Assembly: GCF_005239225.2 (NCBI RefSeq)
Contig: NC_133301.1
Coordinates: 5,295,157 to 5,359,156, forward strand
Reading direction: 5' to 3'
Length of the DNA stretch: 64,000 nucleotides
Source of the DNA: Populus alba
Taxonomy: Eukaryota; Streptophyta; Magnoliopsida; Malpighiales; Salicaceae
In this document: in pieces, positions 9,460-22,690 of the stretch
Layout: each line of letters opens with the position of its first letter
How positions within the stretch are numbered: the stretch's first letter is position 1
The notes under the pieces: model-generated
Told to the model about the DNA's origin: nothing
Databases searched by the model: none
The model's input: the letters and a program-made list of their open reading frames with translations, nothing else
Made by a program: the position numbers and the translations under genes

Positions 9460-12000
9460 CTTTTCGCTTCTTCTTTCAGTTTAGTCCATTGATTTAGTCC
9501 TAATTTTCTTAATTGATTTTTTTTCAAGTTTGTTTTTTAATTTTATTAATTAACATTGAATTGATTAGAAATTGGACTTTATAATTTATTTCTTTTTATA
9601 AGGTCATCGTGATGTCAATAAACATCCCTGCATTGGGTGGATGATCAATTTTGTGATTGCCTACTTTTTAACATTTAGTGTGGGGTCAATGACTTAGGTT
9701 ACAGGTTTAGCGAGGTAAGTCGGGTTGCCCTAATTCGCGAGTTTGGTGGATTTAACTTTTCTCTATATTTTTTAATTAGTTTTTTTTAATTTCATCCTTT
9801 GAAATTGGAATAATTAGAAATCAAGTTTCATAATTTATTTTGTTTCTCTTTTTGTAAGGTTATCACGATTTCAAAAAAAACATATCGATATTGGGTTGGT
9901 GCTCGATTTTGTTATTGTCTATTTTGTTATCATATAGTTAAATAAAAAAATATTTTTTAAAAAACAACAACTTATTAATTCCAATGGAGTCCATGACCCA
10001 GTTCGTTGGCTTCACGTGTTGACTCAGGTTACTCGATTCACGGATTTAATGGGTTTACCCACTAAACTCGATATGTTTTTTTTGTTTAGTTTTTGGTACT
10101 TTAATTTTTTTAATTGATTTTTCTTATTTCATCCTTCAATATACTTCATGATTTATTTATTTATTTCTACTTTTTTATAGGGTTATCATGATCTTCATTA
10201 AAACATCTATTTTTGGGTTGATGCTAAATTTTGCGAACGTCCATTTTTTATTATATAATTAAATAAAAATATTTTATAAAAAAAAAAGATATTAAACCCA
10301 ATGGAGTCCATGATCCCATTTATAGGGTGACAAAGATCAATTCAATATGACATCATCTCACTATTTTAAAAAAAAGTTATCATCTTAAATTAAAAGTTAA
10401 ATCATATTTTTATCGGTCATCAAAGTTGCATTTGGACCTGTAAAATTGACTAATTCATGTTAGGTTAGCTCTTACGTAATTTAATTGAAAACTTGATTTA
10501 GACAAGCAGTTGAGTCAATAGATTTCAAGATTGATTCGTTTGGTTGGGTTTAATAACATCACCAAAAAATTCTTTCCTCCTCTGAACATTTTTTTACAAT
10601 TAAAAAAAATTGTTAACTCATAGCAAAGCAAGAACCAATGAGAAAGTTATCTTTGTTTAGTGTAGAGTTGCTTACACATCTTATTAGTCTCTCATGCCCC
10701 TACATTAATTATGCATGTGCCCCAACATCAAGATTGGTTTAGGGTCTTTTTGCTCGGGTATGATTATTATTAACTATAAACTAAAAGAGAGGGGGGTTTT
10801 GTTGCACCCCTCCTCACAAAGCATTATTCATGATCCAAGAATAGAGCTTAATGGATAAACCCGAGTTGACTCGAGTTATTTTTTTGTATTTTTTTTTAAT
10901 TGATTTGTTTTTAATTTTATCATTTAATATTAGATCAATTGGAAATTGAGCTTTATAATCTATTTTGATTTGTTTTTCAATAGAATATATTGGTCTCACA
11001 ATCAAGGTCACGAGTTTTGACATTTTAATCCTTGTTAAATCATGTTTTTTTTTTTCTAAAATGTTATATCGGTCTCATGATTCAATTCACGAGTCTTTTA
11101 ATATTGGACTTACTTTTTATTGTGTTGTCCTTATCTTATGACCTAGATCACAGGTTAACCCAATTAACTTATTTTTTCTCTTTTTTTTTCAATTTCATAA
11201 ATTAATATTGTGTTTGATTAGGAATTAAACTTCATAATTTATTTCAGTTTGTTTTTCATTAGGTTATCATGGTCTTATAACATGGGAATAATGCTTAAAG
11301 ATTAACTTAGGTTGACTTAGCTTACTTTTTATGTTATTTTTTTTAATTAAAATTCTTACAAATTTCATCGTTCAATATTAGATCTGACAGAGGCAATTGA
11401 GAATCAAGTTTTATAATTTATTTTGACTCTCTCTTTATGAGATTATCTTAGTCAGTCTCAAGACCAAAATCACGGAATTGATAGGTTAACTCGGGTTAAA
11501 TTAGATTATTTTTTATTTTATTTTTTTTATAAAAGGTTGTCTCGGTCTGATGACCTGGGTTATGAGTTTTGTGGATTAACTTAAGTTTTTTTATGCTCTT
11601 TTTTCAATTGATTTCTTTTTCAATATCATCATCAGGCTAATTTGGGATTGAAATTTATAATTTATTTTAATTTATTTTTTATAAAGTTATCTAAATATTA
11701 TGACATGGGTTGTAAGTTTGACATGTTAACTAGGGTCTTTTTTTAAGTTTTTTTAATTGATTTTTTTTTCATTTTCATCCTTCAATATTGAATTAATTGG
11801 GAATTAGATTTTATAATTTATTTTGATTTATTTTCTATAAAGTTATCATAATCAAGTCATGAATTTAACACGTCAACCCGGATTATTCTAGATCAATTCA
11901 ATATATTATTATTTTAATACTAAAAAATTATATAATCATAAAATTTTATTTAATTAAATATTATTTTTACAGGTTGTTTAAATTATTTTTAAACTAGTAA
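9460..12000 (+). repeat. Field of degenerate ~150-350-bp dispersed/tandem repeats
   Basis: A recurring string of phrases: AATTGATTTTTTTT, a stretch resembling TTTCATCCTTCAATATTG, then AATTGG(G)AATT(A/G)GA, TTTATAATTTATTTTG, TTTATAAGGTTATCA, and a GC-richer block with GACCCGGGTTACGGG-like words. Units can be picked out near 9500, 9780, 10090, 10900, 11180, 11350, 11600 and 11750. Spacing is irregular and divergence high. Similar fields occur at 31900-33560 (same strand) and 29640-30110 and 57950-58560 (opposite strand). Confidence 0.7.
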
Positions 12001-12756
12001 AATCAACCGCTTTACATTAAGCAAACCCTTACACAATTTATTATATTATTTTTCCTCTAGAAAAAAAAGCATTAATAAACATTTAAATATTTTTTTCTAC
12101 TGCCCACAGCACAGCTCACCTCAATCACCTAATTCCATCCTATAGTGAGATCCCTCCTAATCTAATCCTCATTCCTGAGCTACATTAAGCTGGGTAATCT
12201 TGTCTTTAGCTCTTCTTATAGTCAAAACGGAATTGCTACACTGATGGCAAAATTTCTGGTGCAGTTAAAGCAGCAACCCAGCCTAGTCGTGCTCTTTTAC
12301 AAGTGGAAGTTAGGCTATTAAAATTCTGGTCCACTAGGCAGGTAGATAGTAGCTTCTTTAACTCCATTACAGGACCTCATCATTGTAGGTTTGACAACAA
12401 CAAAGGCCAAGGATAGTCTTGCCATGTATTTGCTTTCAGCTTGGCAAAGTGCGTACAAAAGAACACGTTACAAGACAGACGCCAGCTTTGGTTATCTATG
12501 AATTTGTTCACCAACAGCTGGTGGAATCGCCGCTTGATCTCTCTCTTTTTTTCTCCGTTGTAGTACATATGATTTCATGAATCTGAAAAACAAGGGCTAT
12601 AGCTTCTGGTTCTTTTCTCCCTATATCTTCTTGTATTTTTCCTAAAAGCAATCAAATAATCGATGGACACGTAATTCTTGCACATTCTGCTCTGAAGTGA
12701 ACACCAAGAAGGGCCAAAACGAGAGAAACTACACAGTTCATCTAAAACCAATAAGC
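12001..12756. other. 3' flank of the ZIP gene
   Basis: No gene recognised. The part nearest 12757 is probably the 3' untranslated region of the minus-strand transporter, but I see no clear polyadenylation signal. Confidence 0.5.
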
Positions 12757-14651
12757 TCAAGCCCAGACTGCTAGTGAAGACATCAATCCAGCCCCGAGGA
12801 AAAGCATGCAATAAGACACCACTTGAAGTCTGAAATTGCAGCTCATCCTCTTACTAAGAAAATCAGCAGCAATTAGGTCCACTAAAGCCATGTAAACAAG
12901 AATCCCGGCCGACAGAGAATCTAGGATGCCTTCAGCGGCTAATGCTCTTGGGCTGTTCGGATTGTAAAATGAAGAAATGGCTGTCCCAATGCCGATTCCC
13001 GCAGGGGTTGTAATGGCAAAAAAACATGCCATTATTGTAGTCGACAGAGTCTTAAACTGTGCCTGGGATATGCAGCCTCCAAGCGCAAATCCTTCAAAAA
13101 ACTGGTGAAACGATAACGCAGCAATCAACGGCCTTATGGTACACGGACTCTGTGAAACTCCTAGGGATAACCCAATGATCACAGAATGGGAGAGAATCCC
13201 AAGTTCCAATATCTGCAAATCAAAACAAAAAACATCAAGCTCACTGTCGGCAAGAAGAAAGTTCCTTACCAACCAAAGTGCCTTACCGACCATCAAAAAC
13301 AACACACTATACGTTTGTCTGGCAAACTACTTTTTTTGGAGCCAGACGCAACGTGGACAAATGGACACTTGATTAGACATGAAAACGTCGGGCTGAACTA
13401 GCCGTGCAAGTACTTTCCACTAATCAGGTCAGTGCCAACCAAACACTATAGACCATAAACAAAATAAAAATATCAAATTCAACAACAATCCTTGCAATTT
13501 GCGACTACTTTACCCTAATTATTGCCAGCAGATTTACCAAGCAATAAATACACAAGCCGCCTAAATTACATCGTTGACCATTCCTTGTGGGTCCCACAGC
13601 ATTGAGTATAATCACTTCCTACAGTAACATAAACTCAAAACTATCCTTGAGACTGTGATTAGAGTGTTTGTTTTTGAAGTGGATTTTATAATTATGATTT
13701 AAAAAAATAAATTAAAAAAAAAAAAAACATAGTTAGATATTGGTAGTTAAATTTAGATATGTATTTAGTAAAATTTATGATGAAGGTTTATATACTAAAT
13801 AATTGTTTTTTAAAAGAAAACTACACCTAAACACTCGCACCTAGGGTAGCTAATTTACACAGCAGCGGCCACCGCAGGCAGGTACAGCAACCGTGAAAAA
13901 AGGGGAAAAGAAAGAAAAGAAACCACATGCTTACCTGTGAAACGACAACGTGCCTCAAACCACTTTCCTCGTCACCCTCTCCATGCTCATGACCGTGCTC
14001 GTGCCCAGATCCATGCGCATGCCCATGGTCACGACTGCTGACAAGCCCATCACAACCATCCTGCCCATGAGAATGGTTATGTCTATGGTGTGCTGCGTGC
14101 GCATGCATCCCCACAATGTGCATCCCACCATGCTCCTCTTCACCAAACACCTTCCCACTAGACCCATTCAACTCTTTAACTTCTACAATGGGTATGATAC
14201 CTGATTCATGACCCGGATTCGCATCCACCGACCCGACTCGAACTTGCTCCTCGCTAGCCTTGTTCAACCCTTGCTTCCTTTCATAATATTGGGTCCCAAC
14301 AAAATCAAGAAGCAGAGTTAGCAGAGAAGCCATCATAGCAAAAAACCCTGAAAATGGGAACTTCTTCCACGGGTATTCAGGTAAGCAAGGATCCGAAAGG
14401 GCCTCGGACGCGGCTGATAGCATGTGAACAAAACCGGTGGCTAAAATTACGCCTGCTGCAAAAGCCTTTGCAGCCACAAAGAGGCTACCATCGGTCTTGA
14501 GGAAGTGGCGGTGCTTTCCGATTATCGGTATTGCAATGCCAATTATGCCACCGAAGAGAATTGAAGCTATGGCAATGAGTTTGAGAATGAGTGCTGACGA
14601 GTGGTCTCTGCAGATTTCCAGTTCGGAGGATCCACAGCTAGAATTTGACAT
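12757..14651 (-). CDS. ZIP family zinc/iron transporter (two exons)
   Basis: Coding exons are 13935-14651 and 12757-13212 (minus); intron 13213-13934 has GT-AG ends in phase 0. The product is 390 residues, usual or slightly long for plant ZIPs. Predicted membrane segments lie near residues 20-43, 56-78 and 99-120, then a cytosolic His-rich loop (183-224, repeated HxH such as [10 protein letters not shown]), then the rest. The signature is in exon 2: [16 protein letters not shown], and [13 protein letters not shown] with H275 and E279, residues that line the metal path in the family. Known role: import of Zn2+, Fe2+ or other divalent metals into the cytosol. [16 protein letters not shown] and GTQYYERKQ suggest the ZIP4/IRT3 side of the family; substrate cannot be read from sequence. 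A splice acceptor-like TTATAACGCAG upstream of the ATG hints at a 5' UTR intron. No defect seen. Confidence 0.93.
13661..13836. mobile_element. MITE-like insertion in the ZIP intron
   Basis: About 175 bp of AT-rich DNA bounded by short inverted ends, GAGTGTTTG at the left and TAAACACTC at the right. It lies wholly inside the 722-bp intron of the ZIP gene. Only about 9 bp of terminal repeat are clear, so the class is uncertain. Confidence 0.5.
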
Positions 14652-15790
14652 TGATTTAGAGATTGCTTCAAATAAAACGCCTGCGTTATAAAATCAAAAT
14701 AAAAATAAGTTAGCTTTGAGTTAAATTGGCAACAATCAATGTGAAGGTTAAATTTTGAAGTCATGAAACAGAAAACTCCACTCAATTATAGATCTACAAC
14801 ACAACAAATAGCACTAATACAAAAGGCATTATCTTTGAATGAAAAGAATAGTGGAGGTTTCAGCTAAGCATCTTTCACAATTTCGGAGTGCTAAGACAGA
14901 GGATTGGGTTCAATTAAGGATACAACACAAGAAATTAACACTGCATAACAATATTGACATAAATAAACAAAACCCAAGACCCAAAATTCTGCCTTGCTTG
15001 CTTGAACATGAAAAAGAAAAACCAACCCGAGTGTTAGAATCTAGAATCACGAGAAATTACCAGAAAAGGCTTGAGCTTGTGATTGGAAATGATCCAGGTA
15101 AAGCAATTCCCAAAGACCCTGTTACAAATCCCAAGAAGCCAAAATCAACAAAACCATCAAGTATTTTGTAAGAGAAAAGGAAAATATATTAGCTACCAAC
15201 CTCGATGAATAACATGGGAATTTGGTAAGAGAATATGGGGAGTATAAATAAGGAGGTTGAAAAATTGACGGGGAAACCCAAATTCCAAATATTAAAAGAG
15301 AAAAGCAGCAGAGGACGCGATCATAAAGAGAGAAAGGGTATAGGAAAAGTCTTATCCTGCGTGTAGCGCCACTGTGGGATTGCAGAAATAGGTAGGAAGA
15401 TAGCGGGAGTGGGAATATTTTCCTGGGGATTATGAGAGAGTGTCGACATTGTTTGACGACAGCCAAGGGAATGCAAAGAGGTGGCTTCTACAGTTGCCAC
15501 TTTATGGTAGAGAATGAGCACGATTATGTCGACACTTTTTGTAACTCTCCCCATCTCTGTCACTTTCTTTTTTTTAATCTCTTTCTCCCTCCTCTCTTCA
15601 TTAATTATTTTCAGAGCGTTATATATTATTACCGCCATTACTAAATTAATCCTGGGTTATTTTTTCCTTTCCGGTTCTGGACAACTCCATATCAGTCCTC
15701 CAATTATGACGAAGATCACGCCTTCGTCCACAAACTCTTATAATTTTACCACCAGGAATCATGAGAAAGTAGTGATAGTGCTACTTTTTA
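14652..15790. other. 5' flank of the ZIP gene
   Basis: Probable promoter and 5' UTR region of the minus-strand ZIP gene. Open frames on both strands (for example 14839-15171 plus, 15122-15466 minus) have no recognisable protein content and are not called. Confidence 0.5.
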
Positions 15791-15794
15791 AGAT

Positions 15795-15960
15795 GCTTTT
15801 TAAGCTAGTTTAAAGTATTTTTTTGTTTAAAAATATATTAAAATAATATTTTTTATTTTTAAAAATTATTTTTAATATAGTATATTAAAATGATCTTTTG
15901 ATAACATATTAAAAATTATCTCCCACCGTGATTTTGATAATATATTCTGATATCAGCTTA
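15795..15960. repeat. AT-rich MITE-like dispersed repeat
   Basis: Contains TATATTAAAATAAT, TTTTTAAAAATTATTTTTAA and TATTAAAATGAT. Similar phrases in the same order occur at 18240-18390, 18430-18610 and 31560-31720. No clear ends. Confidence 0.45.
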
Positions 15961-15973
15961 TCAGAATATGGGG

Positions 15974-18170
15974 AGTATTTTTGCATCGTGCCGTGTTGGT
16001 TTTGGAATGCATCTCCTCGGGAGGCAGAATAACTTCACCATGATGTGCTCATCACAATAAAGTATTGTTTGTTCCTCCAACAATCATTGCTCACACGTCA
16101 GAGAAAGTCATGTAATAAACTAATACTTTATTGTTTTTTTTTTTAAATTGAAGTCTAGAAAAAGAAAAAAATTAAATATAATATCTTTTTATTTAGAAAA
16201 CTGAGAAAATAGTTATTTGAATTTATTCCTGGCTTAAAAAAAACATATCTTCAAAACTCTCCAGAGTTCTTCTTTATAAAATTTTCATTATTTTTCAAAT
16301 GAAAAAAACATAAACAATATATTTTTTTATATACAGGCATTCTTAACAATGTAATTTCTTCATATTTAGTTAGCATTATAAATTTAATATTTAATATTTA
16401 ATATAAATATATTTTTCAGAGAATAATATAAAGTTTTTATTATGATTTTAAATTTAAATAAAATAAAATCAATAATCTAAAATTAAGTTATTGCAAATAT
16501 AAAATATTAAGATGATATATATAAATTATGGTTTGGATTTTTATGAAAAATGATTAGAATTTTATTGTATTCCTTATTTTGGTAAAAAAAAAAAAAGTTT
16601 ATTTTTCTTTATAGATGAACATATTTTTATTTTCCTTATTCAAAAAAACTAAAAGAAACTGAATGAAAAATAATTTTATGTTATCCCACAAGTTATTTCC
16701 GAATAATTCCAAAAAAGAAATTTTATTCTATAGTTGCAATTTGCATATTTATAAATCCAAAAACAGGTTTAAAACTGAGGCACGGTGTAATTTCTTCATG
16801 TTTGGTTAGCATTATAAATTTAATTTTTAATATACATATATTTTTCAGTGAGTAATATAAAGTTTTTATGATGATTTTAAATCTAAATAAAATAAAATCA
16901 ATGATCTACAATTAAGTTATTGTAATATAAAATGTTAAGATGATATATATAAATTATGGTTTCGATTTTTCTTGAAAAATGATTAGAATTTTATTGTATT
17001 TCTTTTTTTTTTTGGTAAAAAAAGGTTTTTTTTCTTTATAAATTAATATATTTTTTTATCTTCCTTATTAAAAAATTAAAAGAAATTGAATGAAAAATAA
17101 TTTTATGTTATCCCACAAGTTATTTCTGAATAATTCCAGAAAAAAAAATTATATTTTCAAATTATAGTTTTGAAATCCAGCTCAGCCCGGCGAGTTGATC
17201 TAGGATCCAGCCGATTCGAGGCTAAAATTGGACCGAGTTGAAGAAAAAACAGTGGAGAAAAAACCTGGTGTGAACCTGCTAGTCCGTCAGGTTGACCAGA
17301 TTATTCGGTAAGATTCGGTCAAAAATTCAATTACAACCCGTTAATTTTTTTTTACTAAAATAATATTATTTTAATTTATTAAAAAACATTAATTAAAATA
17401 ACTCAATAACTCAGTTAAAATTTAAAACTCAAACCTTAATCCAAATCGGATTTAAAAACTATGTTTCAAGGTCTTTCCGTCGCTAAATTCATTATTCAGT
17501 TGCAATTTGCATATTTATAAATCCAAAAACAGGTTTAAAACTGAGACACGGCAAGGTGGCTATCACGTCAATTGTCAACGATTTGATTACCATTTATTTC
17601 TAGTTTAATACGGAGTGCTTTGGTAACTTCCCGAAGTCAGACAATTTTTGAAGTAAAATAATTCGCGCAAAGAAATAATTAAGTAGAAGTTTCCGCATCA
17701 GCAAATATTTTAACTGGAATTTTTGAAGAGCATAATACATCATTACATCATGACTAAAAAAAAATTTCTTTAATTTTTCGTTATACTTCATAAAATATTT
17801 ATTATATCTAAAAAAAACATTATTAGCATTATAACCAAAACAAACAAGTCATGTATAATTTTAAAAACATTATTAAAAATCTCTGACAAATTCATAGTTA
17901 TATTTCCATAATAACAATCACCATAATCATATGATAATACCTTTTTATTTTAGTTTAACTTTTAATCATGTTTTAATTGCATTATTAGTCTCTATCAGCA
18001 ACTTATATAAAATGTCAAACTCTTGTTTAGAAGGATTTGTACACATTTTATTTAATATTATTTTAAACTTTGTGTTGAAGTTACTTATAAAGTGTTATGA
18101 ATAATATCGATAATATTCAATAGCCTTAGGAAAAATCTAATATAATACACAACTTAATTAGTGCATGTAG
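15974..18170 (-). mobile_element. MULE-derived block, copy 1 (internally duplicated)
   Basis: Begins AGTATTTTTGCATC, as does 21009, and stays alignable with 21009-22380 to its end. Shared landmarks: CTCCTCGGGAGGCAGAAT, CAATCATTGCTCACACGTCAGAG, TTGCAATTTGCATATTTATA and TGTGTTGAAGTTACT. Relative to copy 2, a ~430-bp segment (TAATTTCTTCAT to AAAAACAGGTTTAAAACTGAG) is present twice, at about 16350-16780 and 16790-17550. The second repeat also carries a TIR-like insertion (17163-17467). The right end matches the tail of the transposase fossil in copy 2. Confidence 0.75.
17163..17467. mobile_element. TIR-like element inside the MULE block
   Basis: Starts ATAGTTTTGAAATCC and ends GGATTTAAAAACTAT, which are inverted repeats with two mismatches over 15 bases. 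It is present in only one of the duplicated subunits of the surrounding block, so it is an insertion. Its GC-rich left part (CCCGGCGAGTTGATC, CGTCAGGTTGACCAG) resembles the element at 42664-43612. Confidence 0.65.
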
Positions 18171-20094
18171 TTTGGTGTGTCTAAGATGCTAGTTCATGGT
18201 CGGTTTATCAGCTATTTGAGATTGTGATAACTATTATGGTTTAAAGTATTTTTCACTTAAAAATATATAAAAATAATTTTTTTTTATTTTTTTAAATTTT
18301 TTTATCAGCATATTAAAACGATTTGAAAATATATATAAAAAAAATTTAACAAAAAAAATTTAAAATTTGAGGGAACATGATGTTTACCGCATTTCCAATC
18401 ATATTATCATGTTTGTTTTTGCGTTTCAAAACAACTTTTAAAAAAAACTAAAAAAAAAATGTCTTTGTTTCAAGTTAATATTTTTTTTGGTGTTTTTTAA
18501 TCATTTTAACATGCTAGTGTTAAAAATAATTTTTTTAAAAGAAAAAATTTATATTATTTTAATATATTTTTTAATAAAAAAATATTTTAAAAAAATAACT
18601 CCAACCAGACACCACGCTACAAAGAAAGAGAGGTGTTTTAAGAGAATATACGTAGAAGAAGAGCTTTGTTTTGGTTTGCATTTGTTGCTGAATGAAAAGT
18701 TCTTCCAAAGTGTTTGGTTAAAATGTGTTTTTTTTGAAACTGTTGTCGAATATAAATTGGCATGAAAAGACATATTATTTATGTAATCTTAGACTGGAAA
18801 TAAGAAGAATTTATTCATTGATACACAATAATTAAAGCAACACAACTTTCTTGACAGAAGAAATAAAGATTTGAGTGCCACTGTGGCAACCTTTGATTCA
18901 TTGTTGTTACCAAAATAGAGTTTAAAAAGAAAACCACGCAATTTAAATTAATTTAAAAACAAACTTATAAAGAAGGAGATTGATAGGAAAACAACCAAAT
19001 TGTTACAAGAAAATAGAAAACTAAGTTTTGGTACAAGTTATACCCTTATGTCCATATCAAAACTCTAGTTAGTTTAATATGTTCTCCAACTAATCAGTTA
19101 AATATACATAAATATATATTTATTATTAATAAAAACTTAATTTATCTACAATATTCATATAATATTAAATTAAAAATTCTACAATAAAAATAAAATTCGT
19201 AAGACAAAAATGTTATGGAAAGAAAATTATAAAGTTATAATTATGTGATTTTTATTATATCAAAGCATTATTTCTAAAATGTTTATCACCGATATTCTCT
19301 TAAATACTAGACATTCGTTAGAACAATAGAAACTAATACATATTATGTTCTTTTTTCTTTTTATGAAAAGAAGTAATTTATTCTCATAAACTGGTATATA
19401 AAAAATACATAGAACTAATATGTAAATGATTGTCATAAGATATGTATACTAAACTAACATGCCTGAGATTTTCATATGAATAGATCACCTATGTCTATGA
19501 AAAAACTCAAGTAACGGTTATGTAAGTGATCCTTAGACTTGAGATAATTACGTTATCTTATATAGATAATGTTATGTTTTAATTTTATTACATATTATCT
19601 TAATTGAGATAACAAAAAGACAAATATTAGGTATAATATAAACCATATGAAGGTACTTGAGTGATCAAGAGAAGATTCATCATCTAAGTGAATTAAAAAA
19701 TATATTTCATTTGTTATCAAATAATATTGATAGAGAAATCCTTGTTGAAGATGGAATGAAATTTAAAAAGGGTTTCAAATTTTATTCAAATAATTAATGA
19801 CTATTATGTAGAGAACAAACATGATTTAGCATGGTAGATATACTTCATACTTTAAAGTTAAATCAAAATATTATTGATGAAAGAATATTAATTACACTGA
19901 GAAACCGGTCATTGAAAGGTAAAGTCAAACCACTAATGAATTTTTTAATATTTGATGGATCATTACACATTGCTAGATGATGCACCTTGTCTTCAAATAT
20001 AAATTAATCGATCATTGAATTAATAATAAGTTAAATTATTTAATTTATTTAATTATAATTATAATTTATATTTTGGCCAACATATTAGAAATCT
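18171..20094. other. AT-rich intergenic with MITE-like repeats
   Basis: 18240-18390 and 18430-18610 are AT-rich dispersed-repeat segments like those at 15795 and 31560. The remainder (18780-20094) has no recognisable gene and may be internal debris of the LTR element whose terminal part lies just to the right. Confidence 0.5.
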
Positions 20095-20700
20095 AATGTG
20101 TCACATACATTAAGAACAATTAGTTAGAAATTAAACTGAGATAATTTAATTATTACTTGATTAAAATATATTTTAGAAATTAAAGACTGTAATGTAATTA
20201 ATAGATGAATTATATTTCTAGACCTATAAAAATCAAGTAAGGACTTGATTGAGTTAAGTCCTAAATTAATACATGGATGTTATTTAGGGTGCAAAATTGA
20301 TATTTTACCAACATATAGGGATTTTTAGATTTTTTTTTTTTTATAAATAGTAAGCTATGCCTTTTATTGTGATGAGATTGTTTGTTAAATAAAAAAAAAA
20401 CTACATAAACATAAAATTAGAGCTAACACTTTAGACATAGCTTACCAAATAGGAACTTAGAAGATTTTTCAATGTTGGTTCATGTGGATAATCGTTGGAA
20501 GTCGGATAATTGAACGACTTGTTATTTGTAATAGCTCAACCTTTAAAGAATTATTCAAAGACGAAGAAGTTCATATTTTCAAGTGCTAAATCTCTAAATA
20601 ACTCTAGATCTATCTAATGAAATCCCAGGGACTCCCACATAATTTTATTTTTCTTGGATATTTTAGTAAGAAATTTTAACATAAAAAAATATTCAGGTTA
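20095..20700 (+). repeat. LTR remnant related to 52150-52670
   Basis: Shares ordered phrases with the LTR-like sequence at 52150-52670: ACTTGATTAAAATATATTTT, AAATTAAAGACT, AAATCAAGTAAGGACTTGAT, TATAAATAGTAAG, TATGCCT and ATCTATCTAATGA. It has no following primer-binding site, so it is a solo or truncated LTR between the two MULE copies. Confidence 0.65.
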
Positions 20701-21008
20701 TAGGAAACTCTCCAACAATGTCATTCAAATCAGTCTAATAAATCATGTAAGACATGCCTAGATGTAATCTAATAAACTAGATGGGTCGAAAAACAACTCA
20801 AATGACTAGTAAAAATATGATTTAGCTAAAAAAATATTTGGTAAGCTAATACTTTATGACAAAAATCTTTTGACTACTGTAAATTGCTATAGTATTTTTT
20901 CTAGATATTTTAGTAAATGTTGTAATTGTAATATAATAATGTAATTCTTTTCATAAACTATGTTATTGTGGACTAAAATGACTTCATAGCCAGGAGGAAA
21001 ATATGACT
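20701..21008. other. Intergenic, nothing recognised
   Basis: AT-rich spacer between the LTR remnant and the second MULE block. Confidence 0.5.
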
Positions 21009-22380
21009 AGTATTTTTGCATCATGCCGTGTTGGTTTTGGTATGCATCTCCTCGGGAGGCAGAATAATTTCACCATGATGAGCACATCACGATGGATACT
21101 CCTCCAACAATCATTGCTCACACGTCAGAGAAAGTCATGTAATAAACTAATACTTTATTGTTTTTTTTTTTTTAATTGAAGTCTAGAAAAAAAAGAAATT
21201 TTATTTAAATATAATATCTTTTTATTTAGAAAATTTATTCCTGGCTTAAAAAAAAAATCTTCAAAACTCTCCAGAGTTTTTCTTTATAAAATTCTCATTA
21301 TTTTTGAAATATATATATTTTTATATACAAGCATTCTTAACAATGTAATTTCTTCATATTTAGTTAGCATTATAAATTTAATATATAATATTTGATATAA
21401 ATATATTTTTCAGTGAGTAATATAAAGTTTTTATGATGATTTTAAATTTAAATAAAATAAAATCAATGATCTAAAATTAAGTTATTGCAAATATAAAATA
21501 TTAAGATGATATATATAAATTACGGTTTGGATTTTTTATGAAAAATGATTAGAATTTTATTGTATTCCTTATTTTGGTAAAAAAAAAAAAGTATATTCTT
21601 CTTTATAAATGAACATTTTTTTATTCTCCTTATTCAAAAAAACTAAAAGAAACTGAATGGAAAAAATTTTATGTTATCCCACAAGTTATTTCCGAATAAT
21701 TCCAAAAAAGAAATTTTATTCTATAGTTGCAATTTGCATATTTATAAATCCAAAAACAGGTTTCGAACTGAGGCACTGCAGGGTGGCTATCACGTCAATT
21801 GTCAACTATTTGATTACCAATTATTTCTAGTTTAATACGGAGTGCTTAAGTAACTTCGCGAAGTCGGACAATTTTTTAAATAAAATAACACGCGCAAATA
21901 AATAATTAAGCAGAAGTTTCCCCATCATCAAATATTTCAACTGGGATTTTTTAAGAGCACAATACATCACTACATCATTACTAAAAAATAAATATTTAAT
22001 TTTTCTTTATAGGCCATAAAATATTTATTATATCTAAAAAAACATTATTAGCATTATAACCAAAACAAGCAAGCCACATATAATTTCAAATACATTATTA
22101 AAAACTTTGACAAATTCATGGTCATATTTCCATAATGACGACCACCATAATTATACGATAATGCCCTTTTTTTTTTAACCATGCTTTGATTGCATCATTA
22201 GTCTCTACGAACACCTTATATAAAATCCTATTTAGAAGAATTTGTACATATTCTATTCAATATATTTTTTAAGGCAATATTATTAAATTTTGTGTTGAAG
22301 TTACTCACAAAGTGTTGTAAATAATATCGATGATATTCAATTGGCTTAGGAAAAATCTAATATAATACACAACTTAATTT
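21009..22380 (-). mobile_element. MULE-derived block, copy 2
   Basis: Second copy of the sequence at 15974-18170, with the ~430-bp segment present once and without the TIR insertion. It is probably the less rearranged form. It continues directly into the transposase fossil on its right, which ties both blocks to Mutator-like elements. Confidence 0.75.
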
Positions 22381-22690
22381 GTCCACTTATCACATATCAT
22401 GGAGTAAATATAAAAACAAACTCTATTTACTGTTCATCCCTTCTTCCATAATAGTAAAACACAATGGATAAACTATATTATTCACATCATAAACAACTAC
22501 AACTAATAACTTTTCCTTGTACTTTCCATAAAGATGAGTACTATCAATATTAATTAGACGACAATATTGAGACCCATCAATTAAAGCACCAAATGTCTAA
22601 AATGCTCTCCTAAATATTACTTTATTTCCATCAACCATTTTATGATTTTATGCGAAACCTTGAAAATTTATAATTTAAATATGCAGATGT
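22250..22690 (-). pseudogene. MULE (MuDR-type) transposase fragment
   Basis: The minus-strand frame contains the hallmark first catalytic block of plant MULE transposases: LINIDSTHLYGKYKEKLL followed by VVVYDVNNIVYPLCFTIMEE. A later segment, PIEYHRYYLQHFVSNFN, corresponds to the conserved HRYCxRHxxxNF region. Stops interrupt the frame (for example before TFGALIDGSQYCR and after EEGMNSK), so it is a fossil. Family role: DDE-type transposase that cuts and joins Mutator ends. Confidence 0.85.

Noticed and set aside
14839..15171. 110-codon plus-strand frame upstream of ZIP
   Set aside because: Not recognisable, and it lies in the likely 5' UTR/promoter of the minus-strand ZIP gene.
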